A stretch of 64,000 nucleotides of DNA from Kryptolebias marmoratus (lineage: Eukaryota > Chordata > Actinopteri > Cyprinodontiformes > Rivulidae). The position numbers were made by a program, and so were the translations under genes. Each line of letters starts with the position of its first letter. Within the stretch, counting starts at the first letter, position 1. The stretch is from assembly GCF_001649575.2 (NCBI RefSeq), contig NC_051445.1, forward strand, positions 7,120,773 through 7,184,772, written 5' to 3'. Shown here piece by piece: positions 1-13,344 of the stretch. Below the pieces are notes generated by a model that worked only from the letters and a program-made list of their open reading frames with translations, ran no database searches and was not told the DNA's origin.

Positions 1-3000
1 ATGTACTCCAACATAACAGGCTCACACAATCACACTAAAAGCACTCTAATTACAGCACTCCACACCCACATTATTTGGTACACATCACTCAGCTTAGTCT
101 CTCTGAATCATTCAGGCATCTGCTTCCTGTTTGCCCCCATCCCATGAGCTTCAGCTCAGTGTAATCATTCAACACCATTGCACTTCCTCTCCTCTGTCCC
201 TCCATCCTGCTGTCCCCCCCTGTGGGAACTGTTGACTCATAGCTGACTAAATCAACAGATCTGGAACAGAGGCATCCATCTGGATCGTGGTCGGTGCTGA
301 GGCCTGCTGGTCATTTGCCTCTTTTACCGGAACGAACCCCTGCAGTTTTAGTCAACACATAGAACACTTGTGATAACAACATGAGCCGGTTTCCACTTGA
401 GAACAAGCACCTCGACGCCACGCCGCAGTCAGGGGAGAAAAATGGTGTCAAAAGTGAATGTATGTGCCATAAATAGAATGCTGTTCCTGTGCTCTGTCCT
501 CCAAAAACTTATTCAGCTTTTTCTTTGAAAACAGAAACAAGAAGGGCAGGAAATTTATTGGAGTTCAAAACCGTGACTGTATGGCAGAGGGCGGGGGTTG
601 TCAGAGCTCATGCACATCCTCTGCATGCATTCACACCTTTTAGGTAAACAAGTGAAGTAGTCAAAGATTTACTTCTATTAACAAGGAACAGGAGCAAGAA
701 CTGACATGTACAGGGCAGAGCTAATCTTTTTTAGCAACACTGAACCCAAAGAGCACACTCTTTGTTGTCTTACTTCAGGCAGAGAAGAAAATACATTTAA
801 ATTATGTCAGCTGAAAATGACTGAGCTCCAAAACTTGCTCTTATATCACGAGCATTTATCTGTAACACATTTTTGTCAGGGGGTTCTCCACCTAAGAGAT
901 TAGGGCATGTAAGAAATGGTCCATGTCTGCAGTTAAACTGCATAAGTGCTGCATGCATTCTTCTTCCCTCCCAGTGACAGGAGAATGCAAAAACACAACT
1001 CCCTTGGTGTTGAACCCATCTGCTTCACTTGTAATCAGCTTGTGCAGTGTCAGGGTGTTTACACCAAAGCTGCATGCTTTGGAAGAAAAAAAAAAAATAC
1101 CAGGCAGGATATTATAAATCAACTTCCTGTTAAAAGCCCCCACAGTTTATGCAGTCTCAGCACGCTGCGATGCTTATCACTGATGAAATGAGTGATTTGT
1201 GATGAAAAGCGACCAAGCTGCACAGTCTGTTAGAACTCCGATGCGTTCCTTTTCTCTAGATGTTTGCAGTGATCTGCACAAACTTTAAATGTGATCTAGA
1301 GAGATATGAGATTGTAAAGTTATTAACCCTTTTAATTTGACCAATGTGGAAAAGATTAGTGAAAATAACCGATCATTGGCAGGCTTTTTTTTTTTTTACT
1401 GAAACACACACCATTCGCATACACTTTATCAAATTTTGCTCCATTTGTTAAAATCTAATAAACATCTCCTCAGATTATTTGAGAATGAAATTCCAAGCTG
1501 CAGCTGTGGCATACGGCTAGAAAAGAAAGCAACGCAAGACTGCCTGCCCAAACGATTTAACCCCTCACACCCCGCGAGGTCTCCTGCTGTTGCTTTAAAA
1601 CAGAGCTCTCCTGGATTCAGTCCTAAGAGCTTCAGCATTAGTTGTAACAGTGTATCGACGGGAAATTAAATGGATGGAGTAAAACATTTTTCCTTCACCC
1701 AGGAATAATGGTGATGTGGTCACTCCTTTCAGTGGCTTCCAAGTCAAACAGTTCTCCCTGATTTGCCTTCTACACCGAGAGCCAATTAGATCTAGAAGTA
1801 TGTTATTTAATACAGTATTTGTTTAAAATCTCCAGTTTGTTTCAAATGAATTAAAAACTATATTTTTCTTATCTTAAAAGCAAAGTTGAGTTCTTGGTCA
1901 ACAGCGTTGTGTATTTTCTGCATTTTTGTGCACGTTGACTCAACATTGAGTCATTTTCAGCATCCAAAAATAGGAGAGACAGCTCAGTTTGTTGGACAGT
2001 ACAGCACAGAAGGTGATGTTTTGCCTGGAGATGCAGGGAGGCCAGACGTGCATTCTGAAGAGCTCAACTGCTGAGTTCACCACAGGACATACTCAGAGGA
2101 GAAAAATAAACTATTAAAGCCCCACAAAGTATATTCACTGGAAGCAAGTGGACTGTTTATAGGTGTTTGTGTGAAAGAGAGTTAGAGATATGATGCATGC
2201 AAGTGTGTGGGAAGAATAAACACAGCTGGAAGCCTTAAACGCCAACCTATGGGTTCTTTTCCCAGTTTCAAAACCTATTTGACCATAAAAGCAGAAAAAA
2301 TGTGATTGGTTTGCCAACATATTCTCGCCTGCTGTGATGCTGATTCCTTATGCTGTTTGGTGGAAGTGTGAGTTTTGCAAATTAACATAAAATATCATGC
2401 AAAAACTACTGATATAATTTGGTTGTTCCACTTCATACACACTTTTTGAAAACCCGAACTTTTATCTTCCCCTTTTCTGACTCAAGTCTCGACCTCCACT
2501 CCTGCTCCCCATGGACCAGGTGCTTGGAATAAAAATCTCAAAAACTGCTGCTGAGGTGGATAGAAGCAGCAGGAGAATGCCAGGAGCTTAATAAAAAGCA
2601 TTCGGGCCACATTAAATCCAGTTTTATTGTATAAGGGGATCGTTTAAAACAAAAAGTCACTTGTAAAATATGAGCCCATTTTTCATGTGAACTAAATGAA
2701 CATCAGGTTTGATTTTATTACAGTTTTAAGGTAATGAAAAAAGAAAAAGAACCTCTCAAAGTGCTGAGTTACATTCAATCCATGAAGCTCATGACCTTGA
2801 GAAGAGCTGGGTGCCACTCGAGACACAGAGAGAGTAGAAGGCCAGAGTGTGAAGGGTCCTTTTAGAAAATGCATTTCAGTTTCCAGTACAATATCTAGAG
2901 CAGAAATGTTGTGGTCAGCTTATCTTCTACAAAGCTGAGACAGACCACCAACTCAGCCATCAGGTCAGTAAAGAATGCAGGGAGCATAGAGGGTCCTTGA

Positions 3001-6000
3001 TGAACCCAACAGCACCAACTCTGGACATTGATAAGACGGCGCCTAGCAGGAAAAGGTCAAGGAGAAGGTCAAATAGACTCAGCTTCAGAACTGAGTGAAG
3101 TCTCTTACAAGTTTTATTAGAATGAACTATTGTTACCCCAAAGGATTTGGAAAAATATGCAGTCCAGAAATCAGGTTTAAGGTAAATTTGTTGTTTATTA
3201 AACATAATTTGGTTTGGTTAAGGATCAAGCACAATCATGTCAGAATCATCAATCATTAAAAAAAAAAAAAGATCAGGGACAAATTTTACTTTTATTTTCA
3301 GGGTGGACATTTTCAAACACGTTTAGGACCGTATCACTCAAGCTAGTTTAAAAATTATCTCTTATACTACCCATTACCCATTACCCCTTTACCCATAAGT
3401 ATATGGGTCTGTTTCTGCATTATGATAATATGTTCAGTCATAGCTGAGTCTTCCACCTTAGATTGATTTTTGCTTGACTGTTCAGTCAGCTGCAAGGCTT
3501 GCGGCCGAATTTGTCTGTAGCTTAGAAGTTTGAGGAGACTGCGGTGGTTGTCAAAAGCATGAATGATGATCAAACTCTCATTCAAAAGGGGGCACCAAAC
3601 ACACAACAGACAAAGAAGACCACAAAAAGAGAGAAAAAACAAACAAAGATGCTTGTTTTTAGGAAATGCTGTGTTAAGAGATTGCTGTTAGAGATATTGT
3701 TAGAAATATTACTTTAAATTCTTTTTTCTTCTTTTCTTTTAAACCAACAGCTGACAAGCCAGGGTAATATTGCCACTTATTGGGCAGGAGTGCAAACTGT
3801 TGACTCCTGAGTTGAATGCTGTGGTCAAGCTGACTGAAAAGTACCATGGACACAAGTGTAATTGCACTGGCAAGGTCCCAGTGGTTTGCACACATAGACA
3901 TAGAAAAGGGTGTTGTGGCCTTAAATTCTAGTCTAAAAACATAACATACACCATACGCCATCTGATAGTTGACAATCAGAGCAATCATGGATGTGCGAAA
4001 AGCATTACCATGCTCTTTGGCTTTTCATACTGACCACGTAGATATAGCTTAAGGAAGTATCAGTTTGTAGTTTTAGCTGGCAAGCTAACTTGGCCAAATA
4101 AGTTGAAATGTGTGTTCAGTATTTCTAACTGTTCTGTATATAACTGAATAGATTTGACTCAGTGACAGCCTCTTTTCCAGTATCAGAGGCACATCTATTT
4201 TTTTTTTACCTCTATAACTATAAAAGCACTAAAAACAATGGATTCTGCATGGATTACCAAAACCTTAAGGAACTGATTATCTGAGCTCAAACATGAAGAC
4301 CAGAACTAAGGTGGTAGATAGAAGAGAAGGTCTGCAACAAGTTCACACATGGCAGCACTCAGATACTATTAATCACTGCTGAGAAAAAAAAGGAAGCCTT
4401 ACCATCTGCTACAAAAATTGCCTCTTATGACCCAACAGCAATGATGCAAAGTTGAAAATCAATGTAGTCGGGCAACAAAAGTTCACAGTACCAACAACAG
4501 ATCCACATGGTGTTGATCTACAGAGCTTCCAACAGGATATTTCTTTTTAGACTTCATTGTTTAACTGAGACACAGAGACATGTGATAGCTTGAAATGTGG
4601 TTCTACTTCTTTTTTTAATTTGCCATAATTGCTTTTACAGATGTCTGACTGTAGAAGTCTTTTAATTCTTTATACTGCATGTTCAGACAGCATTGAGATA
4701 TTTGTAGCTAACTGGAAGTCTTAAGTGAATGTCACAATATGAATAAATTCTTAGACCATGTTGGCTTTATTGAGGTTTTTTAACAGTAGTAAATAAAGAT
4801 GGAGTGAAGCTTAAGTTATTTTTATTTTATGGGATACAAAATAACTTTGTTTCGACTATATATGAACTTAAAGAAACTCTTGCAGGTCAGTTATTCTGTG
4901 TACTAACTCGTATTTTTTAATTGCCCAAAACAAAGTCACCAACTGATCTTAAATATTTGATTACTACATTAAATCTGATTACATCCAAATCAAACACAAA
5001 AAGGGTATGAGGTTAGAATGTTCCCAGAGCAGAAATGACTCCTTTGTTATCAGAATTAACACAGGAAGAGATGCTATCTAAGTAATATTCAAGCTTCTGA
5101 AGCTGTTCTTTATCCATGTTATTTCAGTGTGCTTCATATACAGCACTCTACGTCACTATAAGTGAAAAGATATGTCCCTTCAGTCACATTTTTGTACATT
5201 CATGTTCTCAGGAGAAATGATAGCCTGTCAGGACTTTTCCGCCACTGCTACTTTTAAAAAGACCGTGTAATCGGAAGAGCTTGTTATTTTTAAAGGTTTG
5301 AAAAGAGTAGGTCCTTATTTTCTGAGTCTAAACAGAGCTTAGGTACACACCCTCCCTGCACATAGATTAAATCTGTTCTGTAAAATTATTGTCACACATT
5401 AGAGACAGTGAGTGTTCTGTGTATACAATAGAGGACATAAATACACTGCTGGCTGTTTGGAAGATACAATGACAAGTCATGAGACGATTCAGACTGATCC
5501 CCGAGCACCAAGACCTCCAAAATGACTGACAACACTGTGAATAAAAACAAAAAAACAGAGCAAGGACCACATAAAGACAGTCCACCTCCAAACATCACTG
5601 GCGCTGATGACAAACCTCTCGAAACATCGGATATGTTTTCTGTAACTTGCTGCTAGAGGAGCTCTCCCAGAAATATGTCAGTGCAAAACAAACCAGCTGC
5701 CAGTATATGGGACAGATCCCAAACCAAAGCCCAAAAGAATTCCCATCTGGTGCAAGATGGAGCCAGAATTTGGTTCAGACATGGTTTTTTCCTCCATGTG
5801 TGCCTGGCACCACTTGGGAAATCCTGGATTGGTTTTAGTAAGTGGCACCCCACCCATGCCTCATTGGGGTTGAAGACACGCCACAAAAATTACACCCTAC
5901 ATGAATGTTTGTCACCCAGTATAGGAAACCACTGCGAACCCACTTTACCCTCACAGGAGCGAGAATAGACCCGGGGACTCAGCCGAGCGTTTATTTGGGA

Positions 6001-9000
6001 AGTCTGTAATGACATCTTTTAGCTGCGCTTGGCTTTTTGTGGTGAGAGCGATGGCTCACAGCGAAACAGAAAGAGTAGGTTTGGGAACAATATGTGATAT
6101 TTCATTGTTGTAGGTGGACTGTAGTTTTCTTTTCTTGCTTTGTCTTTTCTTCTCAAGATTCAACAATTCCAAATAATATGTACAGTGATTATCATTACAC
6201 ATGTTCAAAATGCACTGATTTGTAATCCAGTAAGAAAATACGGGAATGAAATGCTAATATAATCATCTAACTCAAACACTGGCACATCTGAGGGGTGTGG
6301 GAATCACACCAAGATTTGGACTTTTCATAAATAATTTGTACTTTTGGCTTTTGCTCTTATACAAAAGAGTTTTGAATACTTTTTGGGAATCTATTAATTT
6401 CTGGTTGAAAATCAAGACGGCCCCTAAAACTTGCGTCTTGGTAGATTTTCTAAACAGTAACTGTGTCACAAGATAAAGGAGGCCAAGGCTAGAGGACCCT
6501 AACACAGACATTTGAGACAACCTACTCGGTTAAAAAAAAAACAAAAAAAAACCTGCAGTTGTAGAACAGATAAGACTCAGGATGTGAGCACCAATATTTG
6601 CGTCACATAAACTCAGTCTGAAACAAACTAACCAAAACCAAAAGTGAAACAAACTCAGAGATTTTTAGAAAAGCAGAGCAACGTGGGTTCTTGTCTGATT
6701 CCTCTTGTTGTGTGAGGTTTTCAAACCTAAAGACTGATTTATCCAGTGGAATAATCTTGCACGAACATGCTCAAACATGAATGCATGGCCTGACCAGCAC
6801 CATTCCTGACATTACCACAAAATGCATGAGCACAAATTACCAAAAACACTGGCGGAAAAGATAAGGGTTCTTCTGTAGCTGTACTGAGATTTAAAATATC
6901 ACACGCTGAACCAAAATGTGATGGATATCAACAACTTACAACAAAATCCATAAAACATCTTTAGGCCAAAACTTTTAAGTATTCACTGAGTGATTTCAGT
7001 TTTATCAAATTAAAAACAACATGGAGGTTTGAGCCAATAAAGCTTTTCTAAAAGGAGTTGAAAATCCAGAATTTAGGGATCTATTCTTTTCTTATCAGAC
7101 TTTTGAGCTCTGATTTGCTATTGGATCAGATAAAATTCCCAATTTCTCTCAAATCAAAGAAAAATAGGTTAGATTGAATGTTTTATTTGGCATCTTACAC
7201 ACGCTTTATCTGCTTGAATCCTAATTATACAATATAAAGTGTCCTTTTTCTGCACCTGTTCCTTCAGCTAAATGAACCACAAATCTGTTGATGTGCATTA
7301 TATCTTCTACTTTTCATAGTTATAATCTGCTTTAAGGTCTTGTGTACTTTGAGACAGATTTTAGGCAAAGCTAAGAGGAAGAGACGAACACTCTCCCCGT
7401 CTTCACTCATCTCCTTCATCCTGAGCTTTGATGTGGGACTTCCACAGATTAGAGCCCGCTCTGAAGTTTGACTCTTTGATTAAGAAAAAACATTTACAAC
7501 ACACACAAAGCAAAAAAAAAAAAGGAGACTTGTATTAAACCACCCACATTACAGCTCACTTTTAACCAGGCAGTGAGAGGAAATCCAGGGGCTGTTTGCC
7601 ACAGATACAAGATGAAGGAGTGGGAGGAAGAGGAGGATGTGAAAGGAAGAATTTATTCAACGTTTTGGTAAATCTGATATCTTTACAGGAATAACTCTGA
7701 ACATGAATCATTCTGTAAATGGTTACTTTGTTAAACACCCACACAAGTGATGCCAAAACTTTGCAAATGTCTGTTTCACTCTGAACATGATCAGCTGAAT
7801 TTAGCTGTTACTTCACTTTATGTATACTGAAAAGAGTCTAAAAGTATGAAATAATTAAATTTTTCCTTTTCTGAGTTTTGGTCTTTTTTTTTCCAACTTT
7901 CTTATGAATCGTCAATTTATGATCCTAAATTTTTGTATCACAAAACATTTTATTTTCCTTACAACTTCTAATAAACATAGTCAGATCATATTTCACCAAG
8001 ACTTGCACATGATTTGGAATAACGGTGCTTTGAAATGTGAAGTATTGGGTTTAATTTCGAACATTTTGCACTGGAAGTGCTTAAGATAAAATAATAGAGC
8101 CATAAAATAAATTAATTCTGTTGGCAACTGAAAAAAACTGTACAAACTGACCCACATGGACATATTTAAACCCACAGATGTTTTTGGACATGCTCCTCTT
8201 TATCCATTTAGATAAAGCAGCGAGGCACTGAAACGATTAGCAAATAAGTTCCATCTCCTCACATAAACAACATTAAAATAAGGAAATAATTCAAAGCATG
8301 CTTTTCTTCTCCACCAACACAAACTGTATGATTCTTATTATTTTGCTTACATAATATAAATTCGATTTTCATAATCGGAGTACAAATTTTAAAACTGATT
8401 TGTCTAATTGAAAGTTTGAACTTTCGAGTCAAAGACCACCCACAAAACACACATTTAGTTTGGTAGATTGGGCAAATTTTAAAAAAAGAAATGAAAAATC
8501 TACGCGAGTTACAGTAGCCCATTCTGTGAACAAAATTTATGAGTGATGCTTGCTGAAAATCCTTCCAGTAGAAAGAGTTGGTCCACAAACACACACACTC
8601 ATATTCATACCACACACATACCGCCTTGTTCACCTTGTGGTGGGCTGTTTTCATGGTGTTCTTGGGGAGACAAGGGCTCCCATTGACAGGGTTGCCCCCG
8701 TCCCTCTGGAACCAGATGTTCGGAGTTAGCGGACAGTTTGAAAATAACACGCTCACTGTTGCGCCATGTTGGATTTCCCTCTCAGTTCCAGATGGATGAG
8801 TCTGGGAATAAGAAACAAGAGATTATGGGATTCAACACTTGTTTTTGTATTGACTGAGAAAACCCCCCAAAACAGAATAGTGTTTTTGTTAAAGAAAATT
8901 GTCACATTACTCCACCAGCAGATGGCCTGGCTCATCTCAGCTTCATCCCTGTGAGATATATGACAAGAATTTTATTTCTCAGCACTAAATAAATCCATGT

Positions 9001-9278
9001 GTAGGCAAAATATGCACATGCTGGCCGGGCCTTCCTGCATCATGTCAAATGCAAATACATGAAAGACTTGTGAAAGAGCATGTTAATGTCCCAAGATGTC
9101 ATCCAAGAAGAGACGAGAAGCAGAAGCATTTCTTTCACAGAGCAGGACAAGGTCACCGAGAGAAACACAGCAGCTTTAAACAGTCCTCTGTTCTGACCTC
9201 ATGCACACCACTGAGGTTCACATTATAACAACTTCACTCTTTAATAATGATTAATGACCCAGCATTCCTTGAACGAAT

Positions 9279-9630
9279 GCATATCGCCCACCGCCTTTCA
9301 TATCAGAGTTTTAGACTAATATTTTCTTTGACGGAATTGTAGCCACTTTGGTCAAACTTTGAAAACAATTTTAGCTACGACCATATCAAACTTTGGCTCA
9401 ATATCTGTAAAACGAGCCACTTAGAGCCAGCTTGACTAGCTTTAGCGGCCATCTTGAATTGCATTGTCTCCAAAGGTCAGTTGTAAATAAACATCCAACA
9501 GTTACTTCCTGCAAGTTTCAAATCTGTCCTGTGATTGTGAAATTATTTGGTAACAGACAGACACACAGACACAGACGTGGGCAAAAACATTATCATCCGC
9601 CTTCACCTTTTTGGTGACGGGCGATAATGA
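9279..9630 (-). repeat. CGCC-hairpin interspersed repeat, divergent copy
   Basis: The left edge reads gcatatcgcccaccgccttt. The right edge, 9,589-9,629, is an imperfect hairpin in which cattatcatccgcc pairs with the complement of gggcgataatg. Just inside the hairpin lies a (CAGA)-rich stretch and 'gggcaaaaac', the reverse complement of the 'gtttttgcc' seen next to the hairpin of the copy at 62,171. The interior is diverged from the other copies, but it keeps a 'gcggccatcttgaat' block matching 'attcaagatggccgc' of the family. It lies in the intergenic DNA left of stk40. Confidence 0.6.
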
Positions 9631-10778
9631 AACCTGGCAGAAAACACACTTGGATAAATCCAAACCCGACTGTGTGATAAAGTAAAATCTGATACAGGTC
9701 AGACAAAATCAATTTACAATTGTTAAATAAGAACTAAGTTGCTGACGCTCACTTGTTTTAAGTAGATTTCACTTATAAAAAGAAGTGATTTCTGGTTCAG
9801 AGAGAAATTAGGCTACAATCTGTATTGATGAGAAATGTTACCTTTTATAGATCCATATAAAAACGGAATGCCCACAAACAATCAAATAAAGCACTAAATA
9901 TATCAAAAGTATCATGAAGCTACACAGATTAGCTAAAACAACATATTGACTTGACTGACCTGGCTTGCCGTTTCCTTTCTTTTTGTTGACATTTTGTTGT
10001 CTAAAATGATTCTGGGTTGGAAGGAAGTAGATGTTTGCTGTCAAATAAAGTTAGAAATGTGTAGCTAACAGGACGTAAAGTTGCTCTGTGCATCACAGAT
10101 GGATGTAAAGGCCTCATCCGAGTGGAGTTTTTCCCCCTCAAGCGTTGGAAGCTGAAGTGACAGAAGCCTTGAGCCTGACGCATGGACTCTGAGAGCTCTG
10201 TCATCTCACTCCTGCCTGCTATATCATCACTTGTCAAGCTGACAGTTCACAGCAGGCCAAAACTAGCCCCTGGCAACGAGGAAATGTTCCACAGCTTGAA
10301 AGGCTGTCAGCGTATAGTCTATGGTACATGCAGAAGTATAAGACAACAGCTAGCTTTGATGTGGAAAATTACCATCAACACGATAAAACACAACATAACT
10401 CAGAGTGCTTTAAAAGTCTAAAATGTCTATTGCTTTAAGGGAGAGCTGTGTTCTTCTATTGGAAGCTGTTTCACTGTTAGCCATCAGAAACTTTTATTTG
10501 TTAATAAATATTTTGAGGCCCTGATAAAGCTGTTAATTAGCCCTTTTTACCAATCTGTTCTACAGAGCTGAGGAGCCGATGTAACACAGTTCAAACTGCT
10601 TTGACCACCACATCGAGCACCTATGAATGGATTTGAGATGGTTGGCAGCATTGCTGGTTGAGTTAATGATGAATTTTACACTGACCTGAAAGTTGTTGGT
10701 GTTTGTGACATTTGAGATCAAACTGCTGGCAAGCAGCCGAGTGTGTAACGTTCTTCATCAGTCAAACCCCATCAATTG

Positions 10779-11134
10779 ATCCATCGATCCATCCATTTTC
10801 TCTTCCTGCTTTCCCATGCAGGGTTGAGGGGGGCTGGTGCCTATCTCCAGTGGTCCTGCAGTCATTGGGCAAACCCTGGACAGAATCTACACAAGCAAAC
10901 TCTGGCCAAGTTGCCAGTTCACCACAGGACCACATAAAAACAAACAAGCCAACCATTCATGTTCTCACTCACATCTAGTGATCATTTAGAGTTACCAATT
11001 CACCTAACGTGCATGTTTTTAATCCATGCATACATAAGAAAATGCAAAATTCACACAGCAGGTCACAGCCATGTTTGGAACCAGCGGCCTTCTTATTGGG
11101 ACAGCTTTAATCACTGCTCTGCCATGTTGCCCCC
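10779..11134 (-). repeat. tRNA-derived teleost SINE, nearly full length
   Basis: Read on the minus strand this begins with a degenerate tRNA-like head (11,134 to about 11,060, with a B-box-like GGTTCCAAAC). A body follows with the family's 'gcatgttaggtgaattggtaa'-type segment and the 'ctccagtggtcctgcag...' region, and it ends in the GGAT-type microsatellite tail, seen on the plus strand as (gatccatc)n at 10,779-10,800. This layout matches the SINE family widespread in teleosts. It is recognised from memory of that family, not by a search. Confidence 0.75.
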
Positions 11135-13344
11135 AAAAACTGAAAACACAACACAGTAGGTTTATTTTTTATCCCCAACAAGTGTTTACGGTGGGAAAAA
11201 GGACAGAAATTAACTATGTTTTTCATGTGTATTCACATGAACATGTTGAAAATGTTCCAAAAATCACATGAGTGTCACAAAGAAAATGTGTTTTATGTGA
11301 AAACTGATGTTTTCATGGTTGAAAACAGGATTTTCCACACGGGAAGTTCATGCAGTTCTTGTTCCAAATCCACATGGAAAACTTGGGCAAAAGTTATTTT
11401 TTAAGAATTTAAAGCAGTATTTTTGTTGGTTTATTGTAGAAAACCAACTTTTATCTGTGAGATTTCATCAGTTTAGTCCTTTATTAAGATTGCTGATGTG
11501 TGCATGTCACTACAGCAGTCTCCTCCTGCCGGCACCAGATTTACAGCCTCATGTAAGTCACTAGTGTGGTATTCTTTCATTTATTTTATTGTCTTATAAT
11601 GGAAAGAGTCTTCTCCTAATATAGGACATGAGTGTTGATTTCAAAGGATTTATCTTCAAAGTAAGTGAAAATAAGTATGAAATAAGACCAACCATGGCCA
11701 CTGTGGCTGTTCACTCCAGCTGACAGCTCCATAAATACATTTTTAAAACTGTTTTCACTGAGAGGAAAAAATAATTACGTAGAATCTTTTTGCAGATGTT
11801 TTCTCTTCTTGCTCCTCTTGTTGGGGCCTTTTTTACTTTGCCAACAAAAATGAACTTAGTTCAGAATGTTGTACAAACTGTAAAGCTGCTGCAAACGACT
11901 GAAAACAAATGGAAAAGGCTTTGTCAGTGTTCCGTTTTATCAAAAAAGATGCAGGGTGTTTCTACAAAATCAAGTTTATATCTCAACAGGAGACTTCAAC
12001 CCGTATAAAAACAAAAACACTGAGCTTTCATTTTTGCAAATTAAATATCAACAGGATTTTTTCATGACAGTGAGAAACATAAATAATTACAAAGTAAGGG
12101 TTTAGACTCAACTATCGACTAGAGGCTCATACTAGGGGTGGGAGCCTCAAACAACCAGCATATATTTAAGTATCATGTTTAACCCTTTAAAAGGAAAATC
12201 CTTTCATTTCATGTGGCCTCTTCTGTGTGGTTGTTCCAGTGATAGAATCCTCAAATGCAGCAGAAATTTGGTCCTGTGTGTCTCGCCAGGAGACACCATA
12301 AAGCCTCGTGCTCGACACAGCTGGAAACACATTCACACTCAACAGCCATAAACCACCACTAAAAAGCTAATGTGGCTGCACACTTGAGTCTCTTTTTTCC
12401 AATACATCTTTTAAGACCTAAATACACTGCTACTAGTAAATGACACACATAAAGCTAAGACGGCACATCTGGAAGTGTGGATTTTGGTTTATCCATGTCC
12501 GGCTAAATTAATCCTGATCTTCTAAAGTGAAACCGAACATGTAATGCTCTCTGAGGCAATTAAGCCAGAACATTGCAAATGTCTGACGTAGTCTTTACTG
12601 AACATTTGTTTGAGACACCAGAGAAGCAAGCAAGACTCTCCTCTACGCCAGCTGGCTGTAATTTATGAGGACAAAGCATCTGTGGAACTCTGACCCTGAA
12701 GATCTTTGGACTCCCCCTTCAACTTAAGATGCTGCCGGATGGGTGACATAACTGAGGCACAGAAGGGTGGGAAATGTCACTTAGGACTGAAGTACAACAT
12801 GTGCATGAACTCATTTGAGTTTAAGAAAGGCTTATATTTGTGATCACTTAATAATTCCCACACTCGTTGCCATTACCACAGCCTGAATATGCTTTCAGTT
12901 CTGCTCATGATGGGGGTTTCCTTCTGACCCGCAAGACAAGTTTTCTAATGGAATTATGGACCACAGGAGGGCATGCATTAATCCATACACCTCAGATGAG
13001 GTGGGGGATTAAGCCTACAGGAAACTGTTGTGTTGTGAGTCAGCAGGGTTCCCGTTTAAATATATCCAATTCATGACAATGAACAAGAGCAGAACTGCAG
13101 TGACTCAGTCATTCAGAGTCTTATCTGCTCTGGAAAGGCACATTAAATGCTTCACACTACGTTATTGTTGATCTTTTTCAATGGTAGATAAATATATAGA
13201 AGCCAATAAAGATAAGCATTCAGTATTTTGTCCCTCGAGAATCAGCAATAAATACTTTTACTGCTGCCTCTGTTCCATTTTTTTCAAATAAATTGCTCCC
13301 CCTAGTGGAGAAACGAAGAGGTGTCAAACATTCAGGACAAAACA

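Noticed and set aside
381..476. Short plus-strand frame beginning MSRFPLENKHLDATPQ
   Set aside because: It has a fair start context and unusual GC content, but it ends after 31 codons without a clear donor and matches no family I know.
8259..8756. 165-codon open frame on the minus strand
   Set aside because: The composition is erratic with many Trp/Cys/Phe, there are no splice-supported neighbours, and no domain is recognisable. A chance frame in AT-rich DNA.
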